A stretch of 64,000 bases of DNA from Compostibacter hankyongensis (GTDB lineage: Bacteria > Bacteroidota > Bacteroidia > Chitinophagales > Chitinophagaceae): contig NZ_BAABFN010000002.1 in the NCBI RefSeq assembly GCF_039541075.1, positions 930,001-994,000 on the forward strand, given 5' to 3'. Position numbers and translations under genes: made by a program. Positions 53,025 through 63,296 of the stretch are shown piece by piece. The notes beneath the pieces were generated by a model. That model was not told the DNA's origin, ran no database searches, and saw nothing but the letters and a program-made list of their open reading frames with translations. Each line of letters begins with the position of its first letter. Within the stretch, counting starts at the first letter, position 1.

Positions 53025-56000
53025 CTGAAAAGAACCCTCAAAATAATATCCATTGTCCTTTTTTCCATACTGGGACTACTGCTGCTGGCCACGGTACTGA
53101 TCAATATCCCCCCCGTTCAGAACTTCCTGGTCCGGGAGGCTACCAACCGTCTCTCCCGTACCCTGCATACCCGCGTCAGTATCCGGCATGTGAGCCTACG
53201 GCTTTTCGACCGTCTCTCCCTCGACGGGGCTTACCTTGAAGACAGACATAAAGATACGCTTTTGTATGCGGGCCGGCTGGAAGTAGCCGTAAACGACTTC
53301 TTTTTCCTGAAAGCGAAAACCGACTTCCGCCGGATATACCTGAAGGATGCCGTTGTCAACCTGCGCCGCCATAAAGGCGATTCCACCTGGAATTACCAGT
53401 TCCTGCTCGACGTATTTGCCTCCCCGGATACCAGCGGCAGCCAGCCGCCTCCCAACCTGGCCCTGCGCCGCCTCAGCCTGGAAAACGTACGGCTGAACAA
53501 AACCGATGCCTGGCTCGGCCAGGACATGTTCGCCGATATCGGCACCCTGCAGCTCGATGCCCGCAGCCTCGATCTGCGGAAGCACCGCCTGCTGATCCAT
53601 ACCCTGAAGCTGGACCACCCGGTCTTCGTGATCGCAGACTATACCGGTTCCCGGCCTCCCCGTCCCGCAGCAGCTGCTTCCCCCGGCACTGCGCCTGAGG
53701 CCGACAGCTCCGGCGCCCTGCGCTGGAACCCGGACCACTGGGATATCCGCGTAGACAAGCTGGAACTGGCAAAGGGGGCTTTTGCCCTCATCAAAAAAGA
53801 ACAGCCGAAGCTGAACAGCGGTTTCGACCCGGCCCATATTGCCGTATATGATATCAACGCCAGCTTCGACGACCTCCACTTGCGGGACGACTCCATCATC
53901 ACCGGCGTCAGCCTCTCGGCAAAGGAACGCTGCGGCCTCCGCATCGATCAGCTGAAATCCCGCTTCAAGCTGTCGCCCGTACAGATGGAATTTGCCGACC
54001 TGGATCTCCGTACCAACCGCAGCCGTCTCAGGGATTACTACAGCATGAACTTCAGCGATTTCAGCGATATGAGCGATTATGTGAGCAGCGTGATCATGCG
54101 GGCCAACATCAAAAACTCCGTGATCTCCTCCGACGATATCGCTTATTTCGCCCCGGCGCTTTCTACCTGGAAAAAGGATTTTACCGTAAACGGCAATGCG
54201 GACGGCACGGTGGAGAACCTCAGCGGCACCTTCTCAGAGATCCGTTCCGGCGATTCCCGTCTCCGGGGCCGGATAAAAATGCGGGGACTTCCCGACATCA
54301 ACGAAACCTTTATCGACTTCCATGCCGACGAGCTGCTCACCAACGGCCCCGATATACAACGCTTTTTTTCCGCAGTACAGGAACAGCAGACCATCGACCC
54401 TTCCCTGCTCAGCTCCATACGTTTTGAAGGCAACTTTACCGGCTTTATTCACGATTTCGTGGCTTACGGAAAATTCAACACCAACCTGGGCAACCTGCAA
54501 TCGGACCTGAACATGAAATTCGGGAAAAATAACAGGGCCGTGGTCTATTCCGGGAACCTGTCGGCCGACCGGTTCGATGTCGGCAAGCTCTTCCACATCG
54601 CCCGGGCGGGCGCCGCCAGCTTCAATGCCAAGCTGGACGGACAGGGGTTCGACTTTAATACCCTGAATGCCCGGGTCGACGCCAATATCAGCCAGCTGGA
54701 GCTCAACGATTATACCTACGAAGGCATCAGCACGGCCGGTACCTTTAACCGGAAGCTTTTCAACGGCTCCCTTGCTGTGGCCGATCCCAACCTGGACTTG
54801 AATTTCGAGGGCGCCATCGATTTCAATGACAGCCTGCCCATCTTCAACTTCCGCTCTCTCATCAACCGCAGCAACCTGTATGCCCTCCACCTCACGCGCG
54901 ACACGGTTACCTTCAGCGGCAGGCTGAACCTGGACTTCACCGGCAACAATATCGACAACTTCCTGGGTACGGCACGGCTGCGTGAAATCTCGCTGTACAA
55001 GAACAGCAACCGCGTGGAAATCGATTCGCTCTCCCTGCACTCCGACGTCGTGAACGGTGAAAAACAGCTTACCCTTGCCGGTAATGAAATAGCCGGCACC
55101 CTCCGGGGCCGGTTCAATATCCAGCATCTTCCCGATGCCGTGGGCTCCCTGCTGAACCGTTATTTTCCCCATAAGATAAAAAAACCGGAAGGTCCCCTCC
55201 TCCCGGAAAACTTTTCCTTCACCCTCTCCCTGGGGAAGGTGGAAAAGATGCTGCAGGCCGTATCCGGCCGCTTCAGCGGCCTTAACGACAGCTATATCCG
55301 CGGTAATATCAATACCGGCAGCGATTCGCTGACGCTGACCGCCTCCGTTCCTTCTTTCGGGTACGATCGCTACCTGTTCAAAGACATTGAAATCAGCGGA
55401 CGCGGAACCGACAGCATGCTGGGCCTCACCACCACCATGCAGGGGGTATATGTGGGTGACAGCCTGTTTCTCCCCAATGCGCGGATCAGGACCGTATCCC
55501 ATGCAGATACTTCTTATATCAACTTCAGGACAAAATCCAACACCTCCGGGAACAATGCGGATATCTATGCCCGCCTGATCACCCCGGAAGACGGATACAA
55601 GGTGAGCATCCTGAACTCCGAGCTGCTGATCAACAACAAGGACTGGCATATCCCCTCAGACAACGAGATCATCCTGCAAAAAAGATCCGTCAGCGTCAGC
55701 AACTTCAACATCTTTCACAACGATCAGAAGATCAGCCTCAGCTCCGAAAAGACCGATTCGGGCGCAGCCCCTGCTTTTCTGGTCAATGTGCAGCAGGTCA
55801 ATATCCGGGATTTCACCCGCTTCTTCAGCGGCGACAACCGGCTGGAAGGCACCGTCAACGGGCAGTTTCGCGTGCTGGACCCGCTCAACAAGCTGCAGAT
55901 CAGCGGGGGACTGAAAGCCGACCGCTTCCGGATCAACAACGACTCTATCGGTTTGCTCGAGACCCGCGCCGCTTATGACAAAGAAAAAGGCGAGCTCGAA

Positions 56001-57992
56001 TGGAGCGTGGAAAAACAGGACGACCCGGCCCGTAACTTCTCCATGAAAGGCCTGGTCGGGCTTACGGCGGATAACAAGCAGCTAAAAGGAGAGTTCAACC
56101 TGAACCATACCGATATCAGCCTGCTGGGATCCTTCCTGGGCGACTATGTCAGCGAGTTCAGCGGCACCGGTACGGGACAGCTGTCGCTGGGCGGCAATAC
56201 CGAAAGCCCGCTGCTATTGGGCAAGGTGCGAATGGACAGCGTGCGGCTTAAGGTAAACTACCTGGGCACCTACTACCGCTTTACCAACGAAACCATCACC
56301 TTTACCGACAACGCCATAGACGCCGGCTCGCTTACCCTGCACGACGACATGGGGCATACCGCCGTGCTGACCGGAAAAGCCACCCACCAGCATTTCAAAA
56401 ACCTGCGCTTCGATTTCAGCGTGCTCGGAAGCAACTTTCGCTTTCTCAACACCACCGAAAAGGACAATCCCCTTTACTACGGACAGGTATTTGCCTCCGG
56501 CCGCCTGCATTTCTATGGCCCGCTGAACAATATGCAGATGGATGTTACCGTGGCGCCGCAGAAAAACACCCATCTTTACCTGCCGCTCTCCGATGCAAAG
56601 GATATCGGCAAGCATGATTTTATCATTTTCCAGCAGCTGGGCAAGGAAATGAAAAGCACCCAGTCCGGCAATGCCGTAAAGACCAACCTCACCGTTCACC
56701 TGAACGCCGTCATGAACCCGAACGCTACCATTGATGTGATCGTGGATCCCAACAGCGGCGACCGCATCAGCGCCCGCGGCAACGGCTCCCTGCAGATGAA
56801 CGTACGGGTGGGGGGCGACTTCAGCCTCTACGGCAATTATGTGATCGAAAGCGGTTTCTACAACTTCTCCTTTCACAACCTGCTGAACCGCAAATTCCAG
56901 ATCAACGAAGGCGGTACCATCACCTGGAGCGGAGATCCCTCCGACGCCAATGTCAACATTACCGCCGTATATCATGTGCCGGGCGGCGCTACCCTGTATG
57001 ACCTGATCGCGGCCGACATGGAAGTCAGCGGCAGCACCATCAACCCCACTCCGCAGGACCGCCAGCGCGAAAAAGTGGATGTGCTGCTCAATCTGAAAGG
57101 ATCCCTGAAAAAACCCGACATCACCTACGATATCCAGCTGCCCGAATCGGGTATCAGCACCAGCGTCTTTGCCACTGCCAAGCTGGTGCAGATCCGGCAA
57201 AACCCCAACGACCTGCTGACCCAGGTTACGGGCCTTCTTTTCGCGGGGCAGTTTATTCCTTCGGCCTCGGCTACCAGCGGGGGGGTGCTCCGCGCCGGCG
57301 GGCTCAGCAATGCCGGCATGTGGGTATCCTCACAGCTGAACGGCGTGCTGAACAACGTCTTCGGACGCCAGCTCCGGAACGCCGGCGTGGACCTCAACTT
57401 CAACTACAACACTTACTCCGGCACTGCCGGCGGGGAACAGGGCGATCCGCTCCAGCGTAACGACGTACAGCTGAACGTAGGAAAAAGCTTTTTTAACAAC
57501 CGGGTAAGGGTGGAAGTAGGGCCTTCTATCGACTGGGGACGATATAACAATACCGCCAATAACCAGATCGGCTCCAACAGCTATTTCGCCGGGGATTTCC
57601 GCCTGGAATATCTCATTTCCCCCGATGGGCATTTCCGGTTCTTCGCCTTCAGCCGGAACAACTACGACGTGCTGCGCAACCAGAGTCTTACCCGCAATGG
57701 GGTGGGCATGGCCTATCGCCGGGAATTTGATGCGCTGGATGAATTTTTTGTCTCCCGCAGGGAACAGCGGTACCAGGATTCTATACGTGCGCAGCGTTTC
57801 CGGGAGCTGCAGGAAAAAGCCATGCAGGAAGATACTTCGCATATCGACAGTATCCGGCAGGCCGCACGGCCGGACAGTCTGCAACCCTCGACCAAGCCCC
57901 CGGGCGGCCTCCGGACATCGCCTATCCTCTTCAAGGACAGTCTGCCGGGCACGCAGCAGGCGCCTCCGGCGGATACCGCCGCCGCCCAATAA
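53025..57992 (+). CDS. tamB: TamB-like translocation/assembly module protein (DUF490)
   Basis: Giant envelope-spanning protein, about 1655 residues, thought to bridge inner and outer membranes for outer-membrane protein insertion or lipid transfer. The frame is open upstream of the GTG at 53190 and encodes the TM anchor that the family requires (KRTLKIISIVLFSILGLLLL, then PPVQNFLVREATNRLS). No ATG/GTG/TTG precedes it within the expected transcript; CTG at 53025 is the best-placed codon. The body is a long series of beta-strand repeats. The conserved C-terminal TamB domain covers about 1060-1500 (KDIGKHDFIIFQQLGKEMKS, GFYNFSFHNLLNRKFQINEG, SGDPSDANVNITAVYHV). The tail is Pro/Gln/Ala-rich. Convergent with ribBA 21 bp away. 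Confidence 0.9.
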   Translation: MKRTLKIISIVLFSILGLLLLATVLINIPPVQNFLVREATNRLSRTLHTRVSIRHVSLRLFDRLSLDGAYLEDRHKDTLLYAGRLEVAVNDFFFLKAKTDFRRIYLKDAVVNLRRHKGDSTWNYQFLLDVFASPDTSGSQPPPNLALRRLSLENVRLNKTDAWLGQDMFADIGTLQLDARSLDLRKHRLLIHTLKLDHPVFVIADYTGSRPPRPAAAASPGTAPEADSSGALRWNPDHWDIRVDKLELAKGAFALIKKEQPKLNSGFDPAHIAVYDINASFDDLHLRDDSIITGVSLSAKERCGLRIDQLKSRFKLSPVQMEFADLDLRTNRSRLRDYYSMNFSDFSDMSDYVSSVIMRANIKNSVISSDDIAYFAPALSTWKKDFTVNGNADGTVENLSGTFSEIRSGDSRLRGRIKMRGLPDINETFIDFHADELLTNGPDIQRFFSAVQEQQTIDPSLLSSIRFEGNFTGFIHDFVAYGKFNTNLGNLQSDLNMKFGKNNRAVVYSGNLSADRFDVGKLFHIARAGAASFNAKLDGQGFDFNTLNARVDANISQLELNDYTYEGISTAGTFNRKLFNGSLAVADPNLDLNFEGAIDFNDSLPIFNFRSLINRSNLYALHLTRDTVTFSGRLNLDFTGNNIDNFLGTARLREISLYKNSNRVEIDSLSLHSDVVNGEKQLTLAGNEIAGTLRGRFNIQHLPDAVGSLLNRYFPHKIKKPEGPLLPENFSFTLSLGKVEKMLQAVSGRFSGLNDSYIRGNINTGSDSLTLTASVPSFGYDRYLFKDIEISGRGTDSMLGLTTTMQGVYVGDSLFLPNARIRTVSHADTSYINFRTKSNTSGNNADIYARLITPEDGYKVSILNSELLINNKDWHIPSDNEIILQKRSVSVSNFNIFHNDQKISLSSEKTDSGAAPAFLVNVQQVNIRDFTRFFSGDNRLEGTVNGQFRVLDPLNKLQISGGLKADRFRINNDSIGLLETRAAYDKEKGELEWSVEKQDDPARNFSMKGLVGLTADNKQLKGEFNLNHTDISLLGSFLGDYVSEFSGTGTGQLSLGGNTESPLLLGKVRMDSVRLKVNYLGTYYRFTNETITFTDNAIDAGSLTLHDDMGHTAVLTGKATHQHFKNLRFDFSVLGSNFRFLNTTEKDNPLYYGQVFASGRLHFYGPLNNMQMDVTVAPQKNTHLYLPLSDAKDIGKHDFIIFQQLGKEMKSTQSGNAVKTNLTVHLNAVMNPNATIDVIVDPNSGDRISARGNGSLQMNVRVGGDFSLYGNYVIESGFYNFSFHNLLNRKFQINEGGTITWSGDPSDANVNITAVYHVPGGATLYDLIAADMEVSGSTINPTPQDRQREKVDVLLNLKGSLKKPDITYDIQLPESGISTSVFATAKLVQIRQNPNDLLTQVTGLLFAGQFIPSASATSGGVLRAGGLSNAGMWVSSQLNGVLNNVFGRQLRNAGVDLNFNYNTYSGTAGGEQGDPLQRNDVQLNVGKSFFNNRVRVEVGPSIDWGRYNNTANNQIGSNSYFAGDFRLEYLISPDGHFRFFAFSRNNYDVLRNQSLTRNGVGMAYRREFDALDEFFVSRREQRYQDSIRAQRFRELQEKAMQEDTSHIDSIRQAARPDSLQPSTKPPGGLRTSPILFKDSLPGTQQAPPADTAAAQ

Positions 57993-58013
57993 AGACGCAG
58001 AAGAATAAACCGG

Positions 58014-59216
58014 CTATCCCTTCAGGATCTCGTGCCCCATCTTGTCCCGTTTGGTCTGCAGGTAAAAGGCATTATGCGGATTGGGACATACTTCTATAGG
58101 CACATTCTCCACGATTTCCAGCCCGTAACCGCTCAGACCCGCCCGCTTTTTCGGGTTGTTCGTCATCAGCCGTATCTTGGTGATGCCCAGGTAACGGAGT
58201 ATCTGGGCCCCGATGCCGTAATCGCGTTCGTCCATCCGGAAGCCGAGCTCCAGGTTGGCCTCGACGGTATCTTTTCCCTGCTCCTGCAGCTTGTAAGCTT
58301 TTAGTTTATTGATCAGGCCGATACCGCGTCCTTCCTGGTTCATATACAGCACCAGTCCCTTGCCTTCCTGCTCCACCATCTCCATGGCGGCATGCAGCTG
58401 CTCCCCGCAGTCGCAACGCAGGGAATGCAGGATATCTCCCGTAAAGCAGGAAGAATGCACCCGCAGCAGCACCGGCTCCCCTTCCTCCCAGTTGCCCTTC
58501 TTCAACGCCATATGGACTTCGCCGGTATTGAGCTGGCGGAAAGCAATAAGCTCAAAATTGCCATACTGGGTGGGCATCTGTACCCGGACCTCTTCCGCGA
58601 TCTGGGTCTCCTTCTGCATCCGGTAGGCGATGAGGTCGCGGATGGCGATCAGCTTCAGATCGAATTTCCGTGCGATCTCCCGGAGCTCGGGAAGGCGGGC
58701 CATGGTACCGTCCTCGTTCATGATCTCCACCAGCACGCCGGCCGGCTCAAAACCCGCCAGGCGGGCCAGATCGATCGTGGCCTCCGTATGACCGGTACGG
58801 CGCAGCACGCCTTCTTTCCGGGCGCGCAGCGGGAAGATGTGCCCGGGACGGGCCAGGTCGTCCGGCCGGGTATCCGGGTCCACCAGCGACAGCACGGTCT
58901 TGGCGCGGTCGTGCGCCGAAATACCCGTAGTGCAGCCATGCCCCAGCAAATCCACCGATACGGTAAAAGGCGTCTGGTGGAGGGCGGTATTCCTGCCCAC
59001 CATCATATCCAACCCGAGATGGTCGCAGATATCCTCGGAAAGGGGAGCACAGATCAGTCCCCGGCCGTGGTGCGACATAAAATTGATGATTTCCGGGGTC
59101 ACATTCCGCGCAGCGGTGACAAAATCGCCCTCATTTTCGCGATTTTCATCGTCCACCACAATCACCAGCTTTCCCAGCTTAATATCCGCTATCGCAGCTT
59201 CTATAGTATCCAACAT
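58014..59216 (-). CDS. ribBA: bifunctional DHBP synthase / GTP cyclohydrolase II
   Basis: Makes both riboflavin precursors, from ribulose 5-phosphate and GTP. 400 residues from the ATG at 59216 (MLDTIEAAIADIKLGK); the upstream codons open inside the promoter. The N-terminal RibB half has DDENRENEGDFV, MSHHGRGLICAPL and RTGHTEATIDLARLAG. The C-terminal RibA half has the zinc-binding Cys cluster CFTGDILHSLRCDCGEQL, YMNQEGRGIGL and the ALNK-like region GLINKLKAYKLQ. No other rib genes in the window. Confidence 0.96.
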   Translation of the reverse strand: MLDTIEAAIADIKLGKLVIVVDDENRENEGDFVTAARNVTPEIINFMSHHGRGLICAPLSEDICDHLGLDMMVGRNTALHQTPFTVSVDLLGHGCTTGISAHDRAKTVLSLVDPDTRPDDLARPGHIFPLRARKEGVLRRTGHTEATIDLARLAGFEPAGVLVEIMNEDGTMARLPELREIARKFDLKLIAIRDLIAYRMQKETQIAEEVRVQMPTQYGNFELIAFRQLNTGEVHMALKKGNWEEGEPVLLRVHSSCFTGDILHSLRCDCGEQLHAAMEMVEQEGKGLVLYMNQEGRGIGLINKLKAYKLQEQGKDTVEANLELGFRMDERDYGIGAQILRYLGITKIRLMTNNPKKRAGLSGYGLEIVENVPIEVCPNPHNAFYLQTKRDKMGHEILKG

Positions 59217-59252
59217 ATCGTTAAAGTTAAAACGGCCTCCTGTAAGCCGAAG

Positions 59253-59260
59253 CAAAGGTA
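59253..59260 (-). promoter_or_regulatory. -7 promoter element of ribBA
   Basis: TACCTTTG on the minus strand fits TAnnTTTG, 36 bp upstream of the ATG. No FMN riboswitch-like sequence is seen in the short leader. Confidence 0.5.
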
Positions 59261-59293
59261 TAACAATCCGGGCTATTGGTTTGGTTCACAGTA

Positions 59294-59328
59294 AGGTGAA
59301 AGCCAAAAGGTAAAGAGTAAAAGGCTCT
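59294..59328. repeat. heptamer repeat array (5 units, reverse sense)
   Basis: AGGTGAA, AGCCAAA, AGGTAAA, GAGTAAA, AGGCTCT: five 7-base units, the complement-sense version of the NNCCTTT family. It lies in the 274-bp divergent spacer between ribBA and the Oar-like receptor; the rest of that spacer shows nothing else clear. Confidence 0.55.
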
Positions 59329-59490
59329 CTTGCTGAAAATGCGCATTTTATGCATAAAAATCCCAGGCGGTCCATGACTACCGACCCATGACCCCGCCCC
59401 CAAACCCCGCAGTTCATAATTTGTTAATTTTTCACGCGGGGGTCGTGCCCGAATATTTCCGTTCTTTGTATCGGAATAAACTGCACTTTT

Positions 59491-62400
59491 ATGAAATCGC
59501 TAAGAATTCTACTATTCGTTTTTTCCCTCCTTTCCTGTATGATTACCGCCTCCGCCCAGGTAACCACGTCTGCCATCAACGGCAGGGTCACCGGCGGTGA
59601 CGGCTCCGGTCTCCCCGGCGCTACGGTAGTAGCTGTTCACGGCCCTACCGGCACCCGCTACGGCACCGTCACCGATGCCTCGGGTTTTTACAATCTGCCC
59701 AATATGAACGTGGGCGGACCGTACACGCTCAACGTTACCTTTCTGGGCTATAATGAATACAAGGAAGAAGGCATCAACCTCACCCTGGGTCAGACCTCGC
59801 GGTTCAATGTCAAGCTGACCGAAAAAAGCGCTACCCTCGGCGAAGTGGAAGTGAGGGCCGACCGTAATAATCTCTTTGACGGTAACCATACCGGCGTCAG
59901 CACCACCCTCAGCCGGCAGCAACTCGAAGCCCTGCCTACCGTGGGACGGAACTATACCGATTTCGTACGCATGACCCCGCAGGCCCAGATCACCAAAGAC
60001 GGCGGCGGTAACCCGGGCGTATCCATTGCCGGCATGAACAGCCGCTATAATGCCATCACGGTAGACGGCGCCATCCAGAACGACGTGTTCGGGCTGGCCG
60101 GCAACGGGGCCAACGGCGGACAGATCGGCATCTCTCCCTTCGGCATGGATATCATCGACCAGATCACTATAAATGTCACCCCTTACGATGTAAAGCAGGG
60201 CGGTTTCGCCGGAGGCGCTATCGATGCGGTGACCCGTTCGGGCACCAATGATTTCCAGGGATCTGCCTATTATCTTTTCCGGAATGAGGACCTGGCCGGC
60301 AAGAAACCGACAGACAACCCCGACGAGAAGCCGGAGAAGTTTGCTCCCTTCAGCTCCAAAACTTATGGGCTGCGGCTCGGCGGGCCTATTGTAAAGGACA
60401 AGCTGTTTTTCTTTGCCAATGTGGAGATCGACCGGAGAGAAACGCCTCAGCCGTTCACCTACACCACCTATGCCGACGGCAAAGGGGCGGATGCTGCCAG
60501 TCAGGATGATCTCGCGCAGTTGATCGCCAAGCTAAAGGGATACGGCTATGATCCGGGCGGCTACGAAAGCAATACCGAGTCCCTGGACGGTACCAAGCTG
60601 TTTGCCCGTATCGACTGGAACATCAGCGACAAGCATAAATTTACCATCCGTCACCAATATACACACGGCAACAGCATCAGCCCCGCCAACTCCAGCGCCA
60701 GCAGCATTGCCTTCGCCAACGAAGGCATCGCCTTTCCTTCCACCACAAACGCTACTACCGCCGAGCTGAAAAGCCTCTTTAACAACAAGGTCTCCAACGA
60801 TCTGCTCGTGGGTGTCAACATCGTGCGGGACGACCGGAAGCCTATGGGAAAAGAATTTCCCCATGTCGGCATCCAGAAAGAAGGCGTATACTTCGGCAGT
60901 GAGGAATTTTCTACGGCCAACCTGCTGAAACAGGACGTCATCACCCTTACGGATAACGTACAGCTTTACCAGGGCAAACATACCATTACCCTGGGTACGC
61001 ACAACGAGTACTACAACATGTACAACGTCTTTATCCGTCAGAACTACGGATCCTATACCTTTGCCAATCTCGACGACTTCCTGAACGACCGGCCGGCTAC
61101 GGCCTATAACCGCACCTTCTCTGCGCTGGACAACAAGACGGGCGACAACACCAAGGCCGCCGCCGAGTTCAAGGCCCTGCAGCTGGGACTGTATGCACAG
61201 GACGACTACCAGCTCAGCGAACGTTTTAAGCTGACCTTCGGTCTGCGGGCGGACATGCCCATCATGCTGGATCAGCCCGCCGAAAACAAAGATTTCAATG
61301 AAAACGTCCTTCCCAAGCTGAAGCTGCCGGACGGCAAAGCGGTCAACGCCCGCACCGGGGAAGCCTTCAAGGCGGTTCCGCTGCTTTCTCCCCGCATCTC
61401 GTTCAACTGGGATGCAGACGGAGACAAGACCACCCAGCTGCGGGGCGGGGTAGGCATCTTTACCAGCCGCATCCCTTATGTATGGCTGGGCAGTCCCTAC
61501 AATACCAATGGCGTTACCCTCGGCGGCATCTCCTGGCAAAATACCGACAACAACGGGGATCCCATCCAATTCATTCCCGATTGGCAGCAGCAGCCCACCG
61601 TTACTGCCGCTCCTTCTGGCGAGGTAGACATGCTGGACCGCGACTTTAAGCTGCCCCAGGTGCTGAAAGCAAGCCTCGCTGTAGACCGGAAGCTGCCCTG
61701 GGGTATCGTGGGCACCCTCGAAGGCATCTACACCAAAAACCTCAATAACGTCCTGTACTACAATCTGCGGTACAACCCCAGCGGCAAGACGCTGACCGGT
61801 GAAAGCGGCGACCACCGCACGATCTGGCAGGATGTCGGCACCGGAGTGCTGCAGCACTATACCGATATCATGTACGTCACCAATACAAACAAAGGTTACG
61901 CGTACAACATCAGCCTGCAGCTGCAGAAATCGTTTGACAACGGCTTCTTTGCCAGCGTGGGATACACCTATGGCAGCTCGAAATCCATGAACGACGGACA
62001 GTCATCGCAAAACAGCTCTCAGTGGCGGGTACCGAATATCAACGGCAAGAACGATGTAAACCTCTCCTACTCCATCTATAACCTGGGCTCCCGCGTGGTA
62101 GCCGCTGTTTCCTACCGGAAGGCATACGCTAAACACTTTGCCACCACCCTTTCGCTGTTCTATAACGGCCAGTCCGGCGCACCGTTCTCCTACGGATACT
62201 ACAATGCCGCCAAGAACCAAAGCGTTACCATGGACGGAGACTACGGCACCAGCCTGAATATCATGTATATCCCCAAAGACCGCAATGATATCAACCTCGT
62301 ACCCTATACCGACAATAACGGGACCGTGCATAGCGTCGATGAGCAATGGGAAGCCCTGAACAAGTTTATTGAGAAAAACAAATACCTCAGCGATCGCCGG

Positions 62401-62775
62401 GGTCAGTATGCGGAAAAATTTGCCGCCCGCACCCCCTTCACCAGTATCCTGGACCTGCACTTCGCCCAGGAATTCTTTATGGATCAGCAAAACGGGAAAC
62501 GCCATACCCTGGAGGTGACCTTTGATGTGTTCAACCTGGGGAACCTGATCAACAAAAAATGGGGTCGGATATATACCAACTATGCCGGCATGAGCTACGG
62601 CAATTACGGGCTGGTGGATTTCGCCGGTTTCGAAGCAGACGGCACCACCCCTACCTTCAACTATAAGGATACGCCCGCCAAATCGCAATACAAAACCGTG
62701 GCCAATATCGACGATATCGGGCTGCAAAGCTCCCGCTGGCAGGGCCAGATCGGACTGCGCTATACTTTTGAATAA
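59491..62775 (+). CDS. Oar-like TonB-dependent outer-membrane receptor
   Basis: 1094 residues. Signal peptide MKSLRILLFVFSLLSCMITASA, then a carboxypeptidase-like domain (about 30-115: INGRVTGGDGSGLPGATVV), a plug domain (LEALPTVGRNYTDFVRMTPQA, NSRYNAITVDGAIQND, YDVKQGGFAGGAIDAVTRSG) and a long barrel ending LRYTFE with a terminal-region aromatic. The plug phrases are typical of Oar-like receptors, which differ from SusC by lacking a SusD partner. Substrate unknown. ATG at 59491 is used; a strong terminator follows at 62816. Confidence 0.94.
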   Translation: MKSLRILLFVFSLLSCMITASAQVTTSAINGRVTGGDGSGLPGATVVAVHGPTGTRYGTVTDASGFYNLPNMNVGGPYTLNVTFLGYNEYKEEGINLTLGQTSRFNVKLTEKSATLGEVEVRADRNNLFDGNHTGVSTTLSRQQLEALPTVGRNYTDFVRMTPQAQITKDGGGNPGVSIAGMNSRYNAITVDGAIQNDVFGLAGNGANGGQIGISPFGMDIIDQITINVTPYDVKQGGFAGGAIDAVTRSGTNDFQGSAYYLFRNEDLAGKKPTDNPDEKPEKFAPFSSKTYGLRLGGPIVKDKLFFFANVEIDRRETPQPFTYTTYADGKGADAASQDDLAQLIAKLKGYGYDPGGYESNTESLDGTKLFARIDWNISDKHKFTIRHQYTHGNSISPANSSASSIAFANEGIAFPSTTNATTAELKSLFNNKVSNDLLVGVNIVRDDRKPMGKEFPHVGIQKEGVYFGSEEFSTANLLKQDVITLTDNVQLYQGKHTITLGTHNEYYNMYNVFIRQNYGSYTFANLDDFLNDRPATAYNRTFSALDNKTGDNTKAAAEFKALQLGLYAQDDYQLSERFKLTFGLRADMPIMLDQPAENKDFNENVLPKLKLPDGKAVNARTGEAFKAVPLLSPRISFNWDADGDKTTQLRGGVGIFTSRIPYVWLGSPYNTNGVTLGGISWQNTDNNGDPIQFIPDWQQQPTVTAAPSGEVDMLDRDFKLPQVLKASLAVDRKLPWGIVGTLEGIYTKNLNNVLYYNLRYNPSGKTLTGESGDHRTIWQDVGTGVLQHYTDIMYVTNTNKGYAYNISLQLQKSFDNGFFASVGYTYGSSKSMNDGQSSQNSSQWRVPNINGKNDVNLSYSIYNLGSRVVAAVSYRKAYAKHFATTLSLFYNGQSGAPFSYGYYNAAKNQSVTMDGDYGTSLNIMYIPKDRNDINLVPYTDNNGTVHSVDEQWEALNKFIEKNKYLSDRRGQYAEKFAARTPFTSILDLHFAQEFFMDQQNGKRHTLEVTFDVFNLGNLINKKWGRIYTNYAGMSYGNYGLVDFAGFEADGTTPTFNYKDTPAKSQYKTVANIDDIGLQSSRWQGQIGLRYTFE

Positions 62776-62815
62776 GAAAGGCACCGAATACGAAAACCCC
62801 GGATAGCACAAAAAA

Positions 62816-62844
62816 ACGGCCTGTACACGCGTACGGGCCGTTTT
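62816..62844 (+). terminator. intrinsic terminator of the Oar-like receptor gene
   Basis: ACGGCCTGTAC / GTACGGGCCGT forms an 11-bp stem (one T-G wobble) with a 4-base loop, 41 bp after the stop, followed by TTTTCTTT. The preceding A-run makes it potentially bidirectional. Confidence 0.9.
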
Positions 62845-62872
62845 CTTTAGACCATCAGCGTCGGTTACCGGC

Positions 62873-62902
62873 AAAAAAAAACGTCCCGCCTGAGGGGGGA
62901 CG
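62873..62902 (-). terminator. intrinsic terminator of the small lipoprotein gene
   Basis: Stem CGTCCCgCC / GGgGGGACG (one internal mismatch, loop TGA) at 62882-62902, with a run of A on the plus strand (62873-62881) that gives a T-tract for minus-strand transcripts; TTTTT on the other side suggests it works both ways. Confidence 0.8.
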
Positions 62903-62927
62903 CTTTTTATCTTTTCAGCCTTAAATA

Positions 62928-63146
62928 TTACTGAGCAGCGGAAGTATCCGGTGCAGCTGCGCTGGAATCGGTAGCGGGAGCCTGGTCTGCAGGAGCCTGC
63001 TGATCCATCGGAGCAGTTTCTTCAGGGGCGGCATTTTCAATGGCGGAAGAGTCCTGATTGTCACCGGTACCGGTGCCTTGGTTACATGCGGTTGCAAACA
63101 GGCCAAAAGCCATAGCAAACAGACCGACTTTGATCAGATTTTTCAT
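62928..63146 (-). CDS. small low-complexity lipoprotein
   Basis: 72 residues. Lipoprotein signal MKNLIKVGLFAMAFGLFATA with Cys21, then an acidic, disordered mature part rich in Ala, Pro, Asp, Gln and Ser (APADQAPATDSSAAAPDTS). Small lipoproteins of this type are widespread in Bacteroidota and have no known function. It has its own terminator and is divergent from the sigma factor gene. Confidence 0.8.
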   Translation of the reverse strand: MKNLIKVGLFAMAFGLFATACNQGTGTGDNQDSSAIENAAPEETAPMDQQAPADQAPATDSSAAAPDTSAAQ

Positions 63147-63225
63147 GATACTTTGTTTTTACGTTTAAGATTTGGAAATAAGTAATTTTCAAATTCTATA
63201 CCAGTTTATACGTAAATTGGGAAAA

Positions 63226-63271
63226 GGTAACCCATCTTTGTAAAAAATTTTTTCGGTTATTTTGGGTTACC
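63226..63271. promoter_or_regulatory. inverted repeat in the sigma-factor promoter region
   Basis: GGTAACCC (63226-63233) and GGGTTACC (63264-63271) are a perfect 8-bp inverted pair 30 bp apart. A weak -7-like CATCTTTG (63233-63240) falls between them, and TATCTTTA (63274-63281) just after. It could be an operator pair or an RNA hairpin. Confidence 0.5.
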
Positions 63272-63296
63272 ATTATCTTTAAAGTGTATTAAATAA

